A DNA stretch of 64,000 bases from Apricaphanius iberus (GCA_028564705.1 JAPXFQ010000793.1:1-64000), one strand, 5' to 3'. Shown: positions 10,937 to 20,152, numbered from the stretch's first letter. Numbers and translations are program-made. The notes: generated from the letters alone by a model not told the origin.

Positions 10937-11349
10937 AAGGCTATCACACTGCAATCTCCTTTTGTAAATGTATTGTTGATGCTTAAAGCAAGACTATCTT
11001 AAACCTAGTATCTGTATCTATGATAGACTTATTAGCTTATTTTGAGATCTATGGTGCACTAGAAATGAGCACATTTTGGTCTCTGCCTAAATCCTAACAA
11101 GCAATAGTTACTTAAATCAAGAATAGATTTGCTCAAAATAAGATATAAAATCTTAAAATAAATACTTAAAACTAGTGTATAAGGCTTAAAACAAGATTTT
11201 CAGCATTGTTAACTTTTTACTTGTTTTAAGACAATCTTGTTAAGTGCAAATGTCTTGCTGCACTGGCAGATAATTTCACTTGAAATAAGACTTTTTTACC
11301 TCAAAACAAGATAAAATTTCTTATTTTAAGAAAGGGCTTTTTTGCAGTG

Positions 11350-11683
11350 CAGAATCCCGCAGCCGCCTCTTCACTGTAGATGTTGACACTGGTGTTTTGC
11401 GGGTACTATTTAATGAAGATGCCAGTTGGGGACCTGTGAGGCGTCTGTTTCTCAAACTAGAGACTCTAATGTACTTATCTTCTTGCTCAGTTGTGCAACG
11501 CGGCCTCCCACTTCTTTTTCTACTCTGGTTAGAGCCTGTTTGTGCTGTCCTCTGAAGGGAGTAGTACACACCGTTGTAGGAAATCTTCAATTTCTTAGCA
11601 ATTTCTCGCATGGAATAGCCTTCATTTCTAAGAACAAGAATAGACTGTCGAGTTTCAGATGAAAGTTCTCTTTTTCTGGCCAT
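11350..11683 (-). pseudogene. Tc1-like transposase, N-terminal 111 residues
   Basis: The ORF starts MARKRELSSETRQSILVLRN and shows the first helix-turn-helix of the Tc1 bipartite DNA-binding domain (GYSMREIAKKLKIS), a GRPR-type AT-hook-like linker (KRSGRPRCTTEQED) and the start of the second helix-turn-helix (LASSLN, then VSTSTVKRRLRD). The DDE catalytic domain is absent because the gene is interrupted at 11349 by the EnSpm-like element. A full family member has about 340 residues. It cannot act alone. Confidence 0.82.
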
Positions 11684-12097
11684 TTTGAGCGTTTAATTGA
11701 CCCCAGAAATGTGATGCTCCAGAAACTCAATCTGCTCAAAGGAAGGTCGGTTTTGTAGCTTCTGTACCGAGCTAAACTGTTTTCAGATGTGTGAACATGA
11801 TTGCACAAGGGTTTTCTAATCATCAATTAGCCTTCTGAGCCAATGAGCAAACACATTGTACCATTAGAACACTGGAGTGATAGTTGCTGGAAATGGGCCT
11901 CTATACACCTATGTAGATATTGCACCAAAAACCAGACATTTGCAGCAAGAATAGTCATTTACCACATTAGCAATGTATAGCGTGTGTTTCTTTAAAGTTA
12001 GGACTAGTTTAAAGTTATCTTCATTGAAAAGTACAGTGCTTTTCCTTCAAAAATAAGGACATTTCAATGTGACCCCAAACTTTTGAACGGGTGTGTA
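11350..12097 (-). mobile_element. Tc1/mariner-like element, 5' half, cut by the EnSpm-type insertion
   Basis: The outer end, read as AAACTTTTGAACGGGTGTGT before a TA at about 12096, matches the inverted terminus of a Tc1 family common in vertebrates. On the minus strand an untranslated leader is followed by a Tc1 transposase N-terminus starting at 11683. Coding sequence stops being Tc1-like exactly at the EnSpm-type terminus (11349). The other half should lie left of the window. Confidence 0.8.
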
Positions 12098-12254
12098 TGT
12101 GTGTGTTTTGTCTTCTGGGCTAAGCCCCAGATCTCCTTCAGTCCTAAATCCACCCCTGGTGGGGACATGAGTATCTACAGATATATTCTTGGGATGAGGA
12201 ATCATTAATAGATAATTGGTGTCAAGAGGTTTTCAGTGAAGATGTTGTATTTAT

Positions 12255-12648
12255 ATACCCATTTTTGTGTGTGTTGTAGATGTGTAGTTTTTTTAGTTCA
12301 CATTATTCGGTTTGTTTTGTTAATGTTGCTCCGTTATGTTGGTTGTTCTTTTTTTGCACTTCTCTGCCATCCAGCGGATGTGGAGGACTGGGATGTTTTG
12401 TGTTCTATTTGTTCCACCTTCCTCTCTTGTCGAGTCACACTCCTACCTTCTTCTTCATCTTCCTTGTTTCTTCTCTCTTGTTTTTTTGGTTTCCATGTCC
12501 ATAACTTCAAGAAATTAAACCCACACCAATCTCTAATAAAGATTATTCACACATATATCAAGTGGAGTACTATAGCAAAATCTGTAGTGCTCTGCTTGTT
12601 CTTGGTACCCAGACACTAATTCTGAGTACCACACTGCCAGACAGGACA
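12255..12648 (+). repeat. Poly(A)-tailed retroposon family A, copy 1 (3' part)
   Basis: This plus-oriented sequence ends TCTGAGTACCACACTGCCAG, then ACAGGACA, followed by an A-rich tail. The reverse complement of the same sequence occurs at 28637 and 45554. It contains AATAAAGATTATT (a polyadenylation-type signal) about 110 bp before the end. The ORFs in it are T-rich shadows. The class is probably a non-LTR retroposon; the family is not identified. Confidence 0.55.
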
Positions 12649-14715
12649 TGTAAAAAGAAAATATATATTTTTTAGTCTTTATTATTTTCCTAGAGATAAA
12701 TAACAAACAAACTTAAACATTGATACTTTATGGTAATATTTCTTTATTAGAATCGATTATTTAATTGGGTGTCCTATATTTTTAACAGGACGGTATGGCT
12801 CGTTAATAGTACTATGGTACTAGCAGGGATGTTCTGACCCTGCCACAGACAGTTTATATATATATATATATATATACTCACTGCCACATAGTTTAGGTTA
12901 AAAAAACAACTAAATGTCTCACAACAGTGCTATTATTTGTGCAAATCTGGTCTCTAGATATACAGTGAAAACAATTTACTCTGCTTCTTTTCACTTGGGT
13001 GTTTTTGTCTCTTAGATTCTTTTAATTGTCCACAGAGCGAATTTGTCCCTATAGCAGAACTAATAAAGAAAACAAAGAGTCTGTAGCCTTGCAGAGAGAA
13101 GGATGCTTACTGGTCCCGTGAGTCTTTCCTGGTTGGGAGGACATGACAGTCATCTTGGAGGAATGCTTGGAGTCTGCATGTTGTCAGACGACAAAGCTTC
13201 GGCCTGCTGCACAAACACACACACACACACCCAGGAGAACAGAGATTTATGACAAAGCTGCTCTGAACATGTGGGGTACACACAACACACATATTGACTG
13301 GGAGATGAGGCCTCTACCATGCATGGCAGAGCTCACACAAGAGATCCAGGATTTACAGCTCAATGTTAACATGGGACCACTTACCCAACGCACGGCTAAT
13401 TTTAAATCCAGAGTCGGCTGACACTGTGGAGAGCCTCACAAACAAAAATAATTTTATTTTAGCAGCATAAAGTCAATCGTTTTGACTTTATGTAATTAAG
13501 ACGGTTGAGGTTAGCATGAGGAGATAAGCAATAATTTATAGAACTTTTATAGTTTAGATCATTTATCTGACAAACTTAAACACTCTTTAGAATTGAGCTG
13601 CTCATGGTAACATTATATTAGAGTAGCTCTGTTATGATTATGATTTGTTCTTTTTCTAGACTATTATTTTTTTATGTCTGGTTGAGGCTCTGCTTGTCTG
13701 GACAGTTATTCCCTCTATGCAGCTGTGCTCTTATTCTCGCTCCCTTCCATTGATCATATTGGACAAGGATCATATTGCCAACACCGACGTCGCTCGGTCC
13801 GGCTTTCAAACCGTACAGCCAGACAGATGTTTTAAAAGGAGCAGCAAAAGCAAATGAGGTGGATTAGCAGTACTAGCTAAAATATATTTGTATAATTCAA
13901 AGCCTGTTATTCTATCTCTGATTCCCGGATATTAAGCTGTTATCACATCGTGACGATAATGAGACTGTCCTACAGAAAGGTCTTTAGTCAGAGGTCTTTT
14001 CAGAGTGGTTGCTAGACTGACTGCTACTGGAGATCCTCCCTGGGCTCAGCATCATCATCCACATTGACTCTTTGAACATTATGAAAGCATTTAATACACC
14101 CTTTGGTTTAAATAAAGGCTTGGTAGTGATGACTGCAAAACCAAACGGTATTCTGTTGCCACAAAGAGCAGAATCAGCTGAATGCCGACAGCACACAGTG
14201 GAATGGGTTAGTTCCGATTTTTTGAAGTTAAAGGTTGAATATGGAACATTTTTATTAAACGCTATCCACTAACAAAAGTAATACCTCGATGAGACGTTTA
14301 GAGGTGTGCAGAATGAAAGTACACCATTTCTTTTCAAGTTATATTTTAACTAAATACATAATAAAAGATTTCTTTTTACAGGATCAATACTGTATTTATA
14401 TTAATATATTCCTGCCAATGTCAGGCACCATTGCAGGTTGCCAAATGTTTTTGCAAACAACCGCCCAGAGCAGTCAAGAGCCCCGTAGATTTCGTTATCC
14501 TTCTCAGAGGAGGAGCGACCTTACAAGATCTAAAACCAGAGTTACTTTAGGTAAAGCCTAAAACAGATTGACACAAATGAAAAAATTTCACGGCATCAAA
14601 ATGCACGCGGAACTGGCAAAGTTTCTGGTGGATAGGTAAATTTGCTTACTAACAGCTAACTTTAGCTGTTGGTTAAACAGCTTTGTAATACGCGTGTTCA
14701 TTATTCATTGTGTGA
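12649..14715. other. Non-coding stretch without recognised genes
   Basis: It includes a TA microsatellite (about 12856-12877) and a short CA run (about 13208-13229). ORFs are at most 92 codons and show no domain. No repeat boundary is convincing here. Confidence 0.5.
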
Positions 14716-14785
14716 CACTGGCTCCCTGTTAAATCCAGAATAGAGTTTAAGATCCTCCTCCTTACTTATAAAGCCCTTAATAATC
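14716..14785 (+). mobile_element. Rex1/CR1-type LINE fragment
   Basis: About 70 bp (TGGCTCCCTGTTAAATCCAG through TTATAAAGCCCTTAATAATC) match the LINE ORF2 segment at about 55143-55211 almost base for base. It is a small truncated fragment directly beside the retrovirus-like nest. Confidence 0.65.
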
Positions 14786-14901
14786 ATAATAACATAATAA
14801 ATAATAATAACTTTCAGCAGCAGCCAGTAACCCTCCCCACTGCCTCAACATATAAATATTAACCGGTTTCGACAATACTTACTTTTTGAAGTTTATTTTA
14901 A

Positions 14902-14905
14902 CAGT
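14902..14905. repeat. 4-bp target duplication (CAGT) of the retrovirus-like element, left copy
   Basis: CAGT directly precedes TGTAATGG, the proposed outer LTR edge, and CAGT directly follows the opposite LTR edge GATCACA at 25167-25170. A 4-bp duplication is usual for gamma/epsilon-type retroviruses. Confidence 0.6.
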
Positions 14906-14941
14906 TGTAATGGCATTTAAGACTCTTAATAAAGATGAGAG
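14906..14941 (-). repeat. 3' LTR of the retrovirus-like element, outer piece
   Basis: This 36-bp LTR end begins TGTAATGGC on the plus strand and is separated from the rest of its LTR (from 19653) by the inserted LTR retroelement. The homologous LTR at about 29602 shows the same CTTAA-TAAA...TGAGA order uninterrupted, which supports continuity across the insertion. Confidence 0.55.
14937..14941. repeat. 5-bp target duplication GAGAG, left copy
   Basis: GAGAG immediately precedes the TGTCACG terminus at 14942 and is repeated immediately after the opposite terminus at 19648-19652, the signature of LTR-retrotransposon integration. Confidence 0.9.
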
Positions 14942-15269
14942 TGTCACGATTCGGCTCAAGGAGGACCCAGATGCGGAGCGGCGTTTGTGGCTCTTACGGC
15001 CCATGTTTATCAATTGTCCAAACAAGACGAGAAGCACAGAGAACTAGGGGAGGTAGCGACAACAACGACCCGACGAGGACAGACAGACACAGAAGGGTAT
15101 ATATACTGTGGGAAGAGGTAATCACAAAACAGGGAACACCTGGGAGCAGAGGAGGGAAACACAGGGAGGACAAAAGAACAGGTGAAACAAACTAGGACTA
15201 ATAAACTAATAAACAGACTGGGAGGAAACAGGGAGGAAAAAACAACACAGACAGGGACGGATCATGACA
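14942..15269 (-). repeat. 3' LTR (328 bp) of the minisatellite-bearing retroelement
   Basis: It is a direct repeat of 19320-19647 with the same length and only scattered differences (for example ATCAATTG against ATTAATTG). It contains a TATATATA motif near 15097-15106 and TG...CA edges. On the minus strand the polypurine tract at 15273-15281 lies just outside it. Confidence 0.9.
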
Positions 15270-18200
15270 ATACCCCCCCCTCAAGGTGCGCCACCTGGCG
15301 CACCAAGTAGGAAACTCAAGCCAGGGCGGGAGGAGGGGGTTCCAGGACGGAGGGACAAAACCACAGTCCCCAGAAGACCCATGACGTGGCGGCCGGCGGC
15401 GAGGGACCAACAGACGAGGAGGCCGGCGACGAGGAACCAACAGACGAGGAGGCCGGCGACGAGGAACCAACAGACGAGGAGGCCGGCGACGAAGAACCAA
15501 CAGACGAGGAGGCCGGCGACGAGGAACCAACAGACGAGGAGGCCGGCGACGAGGAACCAACAGACGAGGAGGCCGGCGACGAGGAACCAACAGACGAGGA
15601 GGCCGGCGACGAGGAACCAACAGACGAGGAGGCCGGCGACGAGGAACCAACAGACGAGGAGGCCGGCGACGAGGAACCAACAGACGAGGAGGCCGGCGAC
15701 GAGGAACCAACAGACGAGGAGGCCGGCGACGAGGAACCAACAGACGAGGAGGCCGGCGACGAGGAACCAACAGACGAGGAGGCCGGCGACGAGGAACCAA
15801 CAGACGAGGAGGCCGGCGACGAGGAACCAACAGACGAGGAGGCCGGCGGCGAGGAACCAACAGACGAGGAGGCCGGCGACGAGGAACCAACAGACGAGGA
15901 GGCCGGCGACGAGGAACCAACAGACGAGGAGGCCGGCGACGAGGAACCAACAGACGAGGAGGCCGGCGACGAGGAACCAACAGACGAGGAGGCCGGCGAC
16001 GAGGAAACAGCAGACGAGGAGGCCGGCGACGAGGAAACAGCAGACGAGGAGGCCGGCGACGAGGAAACAGCAGACGAGGAGGCCGGCGACGAGGAAACAG
16101 CAGACGAGGAGGCCGGCGACGAGGAAACAGCAGACGAGGAGGCCGGCGACGAGGAAACAGCAGACGAGGAGGCCGACGACGAGGAACCTTGAGCCTTGGA
16201 GGCCGACGACGAGGAACCTTGAGCCTTGGAGGCCGGCGGCGTGGAACCTTGAGCCTTGGGGGCCGGCGGCGTGGAACCTTGAGCCTTGGGGGCCGGCGGC
16301 GTGGAACCTTGAGCTCTGGAGGCCGGCGGCGTGGAACCTTGAGCTCTGGAGGCCGGCGGCGTGGAACCTTGAGCTCTGGAGGCCGGCGGCGTGGAACCTT
16401 GAGCTCTGGAGGCCGGCGGCGTGGAACCTTGAGCCTTGGAGGCCGGCGGCGTGGAACCTTGAGCCTTGGAGGCGGCGTGTTCGCCTGAACACCCTCGGCA
16501 GAGTCCGGAAACCGGAGGCGTGTTCTCCTGAACACCCTCGGACGAGGCAGGAACCGGAGGCGTGTTCTCCTGAACACCCTCGGACGAGGCAGGAACCGGA
16601 GGCGTGTTCTCCTGAACACCCTCGGACGAGGCAGGAACCGGAGGCGTGTTCTCCTGAACACCCTCCGCAGAGGCAGGAACCGGAGGCGTGTTCTCCTGAA
16701 CACCCTCGCGGAGTCGAACCGGAGGCGTGTTCTCCAACACCCGCCAGATCGGAACGGAGGCGTGTTCTCCTGAACAACCCTCGGACGAGGCAGGAACCGG
16801 AGGCGTGTTCTCCTGAACACCCTCGGACGAGGCAGGAACCGGAGGCGTGTTCTCCTGAACACCCTCAGAAGAAGCAGGAACCGGAGGCGTGTTCCCCTGA
16901 ACACCCTCGGAAGAGACAGGAACCGGAGGCGTGTTCTCCTGAACACCCTCGGAAGAGGCAGGAACCGGAGGCGTGTTCTCCTGAACACCCTCGGAAGAGG
17001 CAGGAACCGGAGGCGTGTTCTCCTGAACACCCTCGGGAGAGTCAGGAACCGGAGGCGTGTTCGCCTGAACACCCTCGGAAGAGTCAGGAACCAGAGGCGT
17101 GTTCTCCTGAACACCCTCGGCGGAGTCGGGAACCAGAGGCGTGTTCCCCTGAACACCCTCGGTGGAATCAGGAACCGGGAGAGTGTCCGCCTGAACACCC
17201 TCGGACGAGGCAGGAACCGGAGGCGTGTTCTCCTGAACACCCTCGGCGGAGTCGGGAATCGGAGGCGTGTTCCCCTGAACACCCTCGGTGGAATCAGGAA
17301 CCGGAAGAGTGTTCGCCTGAACACCCTCGGTGGAATCAGGAACCAGAGGCGTGTTCTCCTGAACACCCTCGGCGGAGTCGGGAACCAGAGGCGTGTTCCC
17401 CTGAACACCCTCGGTGGAATCAGGAACCGGAGGAGTGTTCGCCTGAACACCCTCGGTGGAATCAGGAACCGGAGGCGTGTTCGCCTGAACACCCTCGGAA
17501 GAGTCAGGAAACGGAGGCGTGTTCGCCTGAACACCCTCGGAGGAATCAGGAACCCGAGGCGTGCCCTCCAGAACACCCCCGGAGGAATCAGGAACCCGAG
17601 GCGTGCTCCCCAGAACACCCTCGGAGGAATCAGGAACCCGAGGCGTGCTCCCCAGAACACCCTCGGAGGAATCAGGAACCCGAGGCGTGCTCTCCAGAAC
17701 ACCCCCGGAGGAATCAGGAACCCGAGGCGTGCTCCCCAGAACACCCTCGGAGGAATCAGGAACCCGAGGCGTGCTCTCCAGAACACCCTCGGAGGAATCA
17801 GGAACCCGAGGCGTGTTCTCCAGAACACCCTCGGAGGAATCTCGGAGCCGAGGCGTGCTCTCCAGAACACCCTCGGAGGAATCTCGGAGCCGAGGCGTGT
17901 TCTCCAGAACACCCTCGGAGGAATCTCGGAGCCGAGGCGTGCTCTCCAGAACACCCTCGGAGGAATCTCGGAACCGAGGCGTGTTCTCCAGAACACCCTC
18001 GGAGGAATCTCGGAACCGAGGCGTGTTCTCCAGAACACCCTCGGAGGAATCAGGAACCCGAGGCGTGTTCTCCAGAACACCCTCGGAGGAATCAGGAACC
18101 CGAGGCGTGTTCTCCAGAACACCCTCGGAGGAATCAGGAACCCGAGGCGTGTTCTCCAGAACACCCTCGGAGGAATCAGGAACCCGAGGCGTGTTCTCCA

Positions 18201-19382
18201 GAACACCCTCGGAGGAATCAGGAACCCGAGGCGTGCTCTCCAGAACACCCTCGGAGGAATCAGGAACCCGAGGCGTGTTCTCCAGAACACCCTCGGAGGA
18301 ATCAGGAACCGAGGCGTGCTCTCCAGAACACCCCCGGAGGAATCAGGAACCCGAGGCGTGTTCCCCAGAACACCCTCGGAGGAATCAGGAACCCGAGGCG
18401 TGTTCCCCAGAACACCCTCGGAGGAATCAGGAACCCGAGGCGTGTTCTCCAGAACACCCTCGGAGGAATCAGGAACCCGAGGCGTGTTCTCCAGAACACC
18501 CTCGGAGGAATCTCGGAGCCGGGGTTCCAGGTGAGCCTCTGAAAAAACAGTCTCCACAGGGGACCTGGGCTCAACATTCCCTACGGAGCTGTTCATTTGA
18601 CCCAGGGTTAACTTAGCTCCACCCGAAGGAAACGCCGGCGCCTGGCTGTGCTGGAGAGGATGAGGAGGCAGACCCGAAACCGGCCGTGGGCGGCAGGAGG
18701 AAGCGGCGGTCGAATCTCCGAAGCTGGAGGCAGCACCAATCGGGACAGGAGGAGCCGGGGCGCTGCAACTCCGAGAAGGAGGCGAGAAACCTTCTGGAGC
18801 CGATGGAGCAGCTCGGCGACGCCTCCCTCCTCGTCGCCGGGAAGCAGGAAGAGGGCCAGTCCCAGAGGGGTCACAGAAGGGTGGAAGATCGGCGGAAGGA
18901 GCCAGGGAGATCAACCGATCAACCCAGGAGGAAGAAAGCCGCGGCGAGGGCGGCGCACCCCGGGCACCGCCGCAAAAGTCCAGCTCGTCGTCCTGGGAGC
19001 CAGAGAAAAACTCCGGGAAGCCGTCATCGTCCTCCTCCGAATCGTCATATATAGACGCAAGGAGGAACGACGGGGAAACTCCAACTACGTTCCCAGGAGG
19101 ACGCTCAGAAGCGCGGCGATGACTCGAGGCCCGAGGAGCGGAGAGGCCGCCCTCCTCACGACGGCGGGGCCCGACACCGGGCGGACAGCGAGCCAGACGC
19201 GATCCACAGAAAGGTGAGTTTGAATATAGTTCCTGACTTACACTCCAGTCAATCAGTCTCCTCCATTCATTTTCCGTGTGGCTAAACTCCGCTGGGTCCA
19301 GTGGCGGGTCGGGTCGTAATGTCACGATTCGGCTCAAGGAGGACCCAGATGCGGAGCGGCGTTTGTGGCTCTTACGGCCCAT
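15198..19382 (-). CDS. Giant repeat-rich ORF of the LTR retroelement (about 1394 residues)
   Basis: One open frame runs from ATG 19382, inside the 5' LTR and about 90 nt after its TATA motif, across the entire interior to a stop at 15198 in the 3' LTR. Residues about 1-20 are basic (KSHKRRSASG). Residues about 20-275 are unique and Arg/Ser/Pro-rich with an acidic patch (SEEDDDGFPEFF); this is the only part that looks like an ordinary protein, possibly a divergent gag. Residues about 280-980 come from 42-bp units read in changing frames (SEGVLENTPRV, later PPRVFWRTRLG). Residues about 980-1360 come from 30-bp units (PPRLLVPRRR). One-base indels inside the arrays shift the reading without creating stops, because the units lack stops in several frames. 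The opposite strand is open for 1092 codons for the same reason. Coding status is therefore uncertain. Confidence 0.35.
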   Translation of the reverse strand: MGRKSHKRRSASGSSLSRIVTLRPDPPLDPAEFSHTENEWRRLIDWSVSQELYSNSPFCGSRLARCPPGVGPRRREEGGLSAPRASSHRRASERPPGNVVGVSPSFLLASIYDDSEEDDDGFPEFFSGSQDDELDFCGGARGAPPSPRLSSSWVDRLISLAPSADLPPFCDPSGTGPLPASRRRGGRRRRAAPSAPEGFSPPSRSCSAPAPPVPIGAASSFGDSTAASSCRPRPVSGLPPHPLQHSQAPAFPSGGAKLTLGQMNSSVGNVEPRSPVETVFSEAHLEPRLRDSSEGVLENTPRVPDSSEGVLENTPRVPDSSEGVLGNTPRVPDSSEGVLGNTPRVPDSSGGVLESTPRFLIPPRVFWRTRLGFLIPPRVFWRARLGFLIPPRVFWRTRLGFLIPPRVFWRTRLGFLIPPRVFWRTRLGFLIPPRVFWRTRLGFLIPPRVFWRTRLGSEIPPRVFWRTRLGSEIPPRVFWRARLGSEIPPRVFWRTRLGSEIPPRVFWRARLGSEIPPRVFWRTRLGFLIPPRVFWRARLGFLIPPRVFWGARLGFLIPPGVFWRARLGFLIPPRVFWGARLGFLIPPRVFWGARLGFLIPPGVFWRARLGFLIPPRVFRRTRLRFLTLPRVFRRTRLRFLIPPRVFRRTLLRFLIPPRVFRGTRLWFPTPPRVFRRTRLWFLIPPRVFRRTLFRFLIPPRVFRGTRLRFPTPPRVFRRTRLRFLPRPRVFRRTLSRFLIPPRVFRGTRLWFPTPPRVFRRTRLWFLTLPRVFRRTRLRFLTLPRVFRRTRLRFLPLPRVFRRTRLRFLPLPRVFRRTRLRFLSLPRVFRGTRLRFLLLLRVFRRTRLRFLPRPRVFRRTRLRFLPRPRVVQENTPPFRSGGCWRTRLRFDSARVFRRTRLRFLPLRRVFRRTRLRFLPRPRVFRRTRLRFLPRPRVFRRTRLRFLPRPRVFRRTRLRFPDSAEGVQANTPPPRLKVPRRRPPRLKVPRRRPPELKVPRRRPPELKVPRRRPPELKVPRRRPPELKVPRRRPPRLKVPRRRPPRLKVPRRRPPRLKVPRRRPPRLKVPRRRPPRLLFPRRRPPRLLFPRRRPPRLLFPRRRPPRLLFPRRRPPRLLFPRRRPPRLLFPRRRPPRLLVPRRRPPRLLVPRRRPPRLLVPRRRPPRLLVPRRRPPRLLVPRRRPPRLLVPRRRPPRLLVPRRRPPRLLVPRRRPPRLLVPRRRPPRLLVPRRRPPRLLVPRRRPPRLLVPRRRPPRLLVPRRRPPRLLVPRRRPPRLLVPRRRPPRLLVPRRRPPRLLVLRRRPPRLLVPRRRPPRLLVPRRRPPRLLVPRRRPPRHGSSGDCGFVPPSWNPLLPPWLEFPTWCARWRTLRGGYCHDPSLSVLFFPPCFLPVCLLVY
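15388..16473. repeat. 30-bp minisatellite array, about 36 copies in three variants
   Basis: The unit is GGCCGGCGACGAGGAACCAA followed by CAGACGAGGA. Three homogeneous blocks follow each other: about 20 copies with the CAACAGACG form to 15990, six copies with the AAACAGCAGACG form (15991-16170), and about ten copies of a GGAACCTTGAGCCTTGG form (16171-16473). Neighbouring copies are most alike, the pattern left by slippage or unequal exchange. Confidence 0.95.
16483..18524. repeat. 42-bp minisatellite array, about 48 copies
   Basis: The unit is GAACCCGAGGCGTGTTCTCC followed by AGAACACCCTCGGAGGAATCAG, with sub-blocks differing at GAGGCAG, GAGTCAG, GAATCAG and GAATCTCG. Near 16690-16790 some copies are shortened, and near 18306 one copy lacks a C. 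It adjoins the 30-bp array inside the same LTR element. The length of 42 is a multiple of three, so reading frames persist. Confidence 0.95.
18525..19319 (-). other. Unique 5' interior of the LTR retroelement
   Basis: This non-repetitive, GC-rich segment encodes the N-terminal quarter of the long minus-strand ORF (Arg/Ser/Pro-rich with an acidic patch). Shorter plus-strand ORFs here are shadows. There is no zinc knuckle, protease, reverse transcriptase or integrase motif. Confidence 0.5.
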
Positions 19383-19647
19383 GTTTATTAATTGTCCAAA
19401 CAAGACGAGAAGCACAGAGAACTAGGGGAGGTAGCGACAACAACGACCCGACGAGGACAGACAGACACAGAAGGGTATATATACTGTGGGAAGAGGTAAT
19501 CACAAAACAGGGAACACCTGGGAGCAGAGGAGGGAAACACAGGGAGGACAAAAGAACAGGTGAAACAAACTAGGACTAATAAACTAATAAACAGACTGGG
19601 AGGAAACAGGGAGGAAAAAACAACACAGACAGGGACGGATCATGACA
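19320..19647 (-). repeat. 5' LTR (328 bp) of the minisatellite-bearing retroelement
   Basis: It is the copy of 14942-15269. On the minus strand it holds a TATA motif (about 19484-19475), then an AATAAA hexamer (19389-19384) and the ATG at 19382 of the long ORF. GAGAG at 19648-19652 is the second target-duplication copy. Confidence 0.9.
19475..19484 (-). promoter_or_regulatory. Putative TATA box in the 5' LTR
   Basis: GTATATATAC lies in the 5' LTR about 95 bp upstream of the long ORF's ATG on the minus strand. The equivalent position exists in the other LTR (15097-15106). Its role as core promoter is inferred. Confidence 0.45.
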
Positions 19648-19652
19648 GAGAG

Positions 19653-20152
19653 AGATTCCTTTAAGCGTTTGGAGGTTTTAATAAAAGTTGAATTGATCAT
19701 ACAGGAGAACAGCACAGATCACAGTGAAAGCCGAATGCTGCCCCCCTCCTAACTCCCTACTACCTACTACCCCACTACCTAACTCGCTCTCTCCGTCCCA
19801 ACTCTCTAACAAGCTCATATGAAAATAAGTATTTATAAAGTTCAGCAACCTTGCCTCTATAACTTTGAAGACAGACTATTAATCTCAGGGTGGGGATATC
19901 TCCGGAAGAAGACATCTGGCTCTTTAGCTGTGAATAAGTGACTTTTGACATATACAAAACAATGGCAATAGCTTGGGTTATATGTAACACAATAAGAGAA
20001 ACTCTCAAAACTAAGTTTGTAAGAAGAATCAATATTTTCTCAGGCAGTGATGTCTTCTCTAACCTCGAACTCAACACCTGTTGTCTGGCTCCTCTGCTCT
20101 CAGTGTTAATAATACTAAAAGATTAATCATAATAATAAATTTCTCGATCACA
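19653..20152 (-). repeat. 3' LTR of the retrovirus-like element, main piece
   Basis: This 500-bp portion ends TTCTCGATCACA. Next to it, on the minus strand, is the purine-rich GGGTAGGAGAC, a polypurine-tract-like motif. Its last 117 bp recur at 25050-25166. The order of motifs also matches the diverged LTR at 29602-30064. Confidence 0.7.

Larger units (their letters stand above)
1..11349. mobile_element. EnSpm/CACTA-like DNA transposon, left end outside the window
   Basis: The right terminus reads GGGCTTTTTTGCAGTG at 11334-11349, the inverse of a CACTGCAAAAA-type end usual for fish EnSpm elements. Both flanks hold copies of a subterminal motif, CTTGTTTTAAG or its complement (near 115, 165, 243, 11186, 11220 and 11320), as expected of transposase-binding subterminal repeats in this superfamily. 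Inside are a minus-strand transposase, a divergent multi-exon SAM-like gene and a third antisense ORF. Right of 11349 the sequence changes abruptly to a Tc1-like transposase, so the element inserted into an older transposon. The left terminus and the 3-bp target duplication cannot be checked because they lie before base 1. The superfamily call rests on the terminus and on transposase motifs; the internal gene content is read directly. Confidence 0.75.
14942..19647 (-). mobile_element. Complete LTR retroelement carrying two minisatellites and one long ORF
   Basis: Two 328-bp direct repeats (14942-15269 and 19320-19647) begin TGTCACGATTCGGCTC and end GGATCATGACA, and GAGAG flanks both sides. 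A G8 polypurine tract on the minus strand (15273-15281) next to the left repeat sets the orientation as minus. A TGGACCCAGC stretch (19300-19291), about 20 nt inside the right LTR, is the best but atypical primer-site candidate. The 4050-bp interior encodes no reverse transcriptase or integrase, so it is non-autonomous. Most of the interior is a 30-bp array and a 42-bp array. The LTRs are nearly identical, suggesting a recent insertion. The parent family, probably Ty3-like from the 5-bp duplication, is inference. Confidence 0.85.

Noticed and set aside
12236..12619. 127-codon Cys/Phe/Leu-rich ORF
   Set aside because: It reads across the T-rich retroposon 3' end; the same sequence in the other copies has no matching frame.
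15281..16777. Further ORFs of 99-498 codons on both strands over the arrays
   Set aside because: They are alternative frames of stop-free tandem units.
15388..18524. CRISPR-like regular repeats
   Set aside because: Units are contiguous with no unique spacers; this is a eukaryotic minisatellite.
15264..18542. 1092-codon plus-strand ORF
   Set aside because: It is the opposite strand of the minisatellite arrays; element orientation from the polypurine tract is minus, so I do not list it as a gene.
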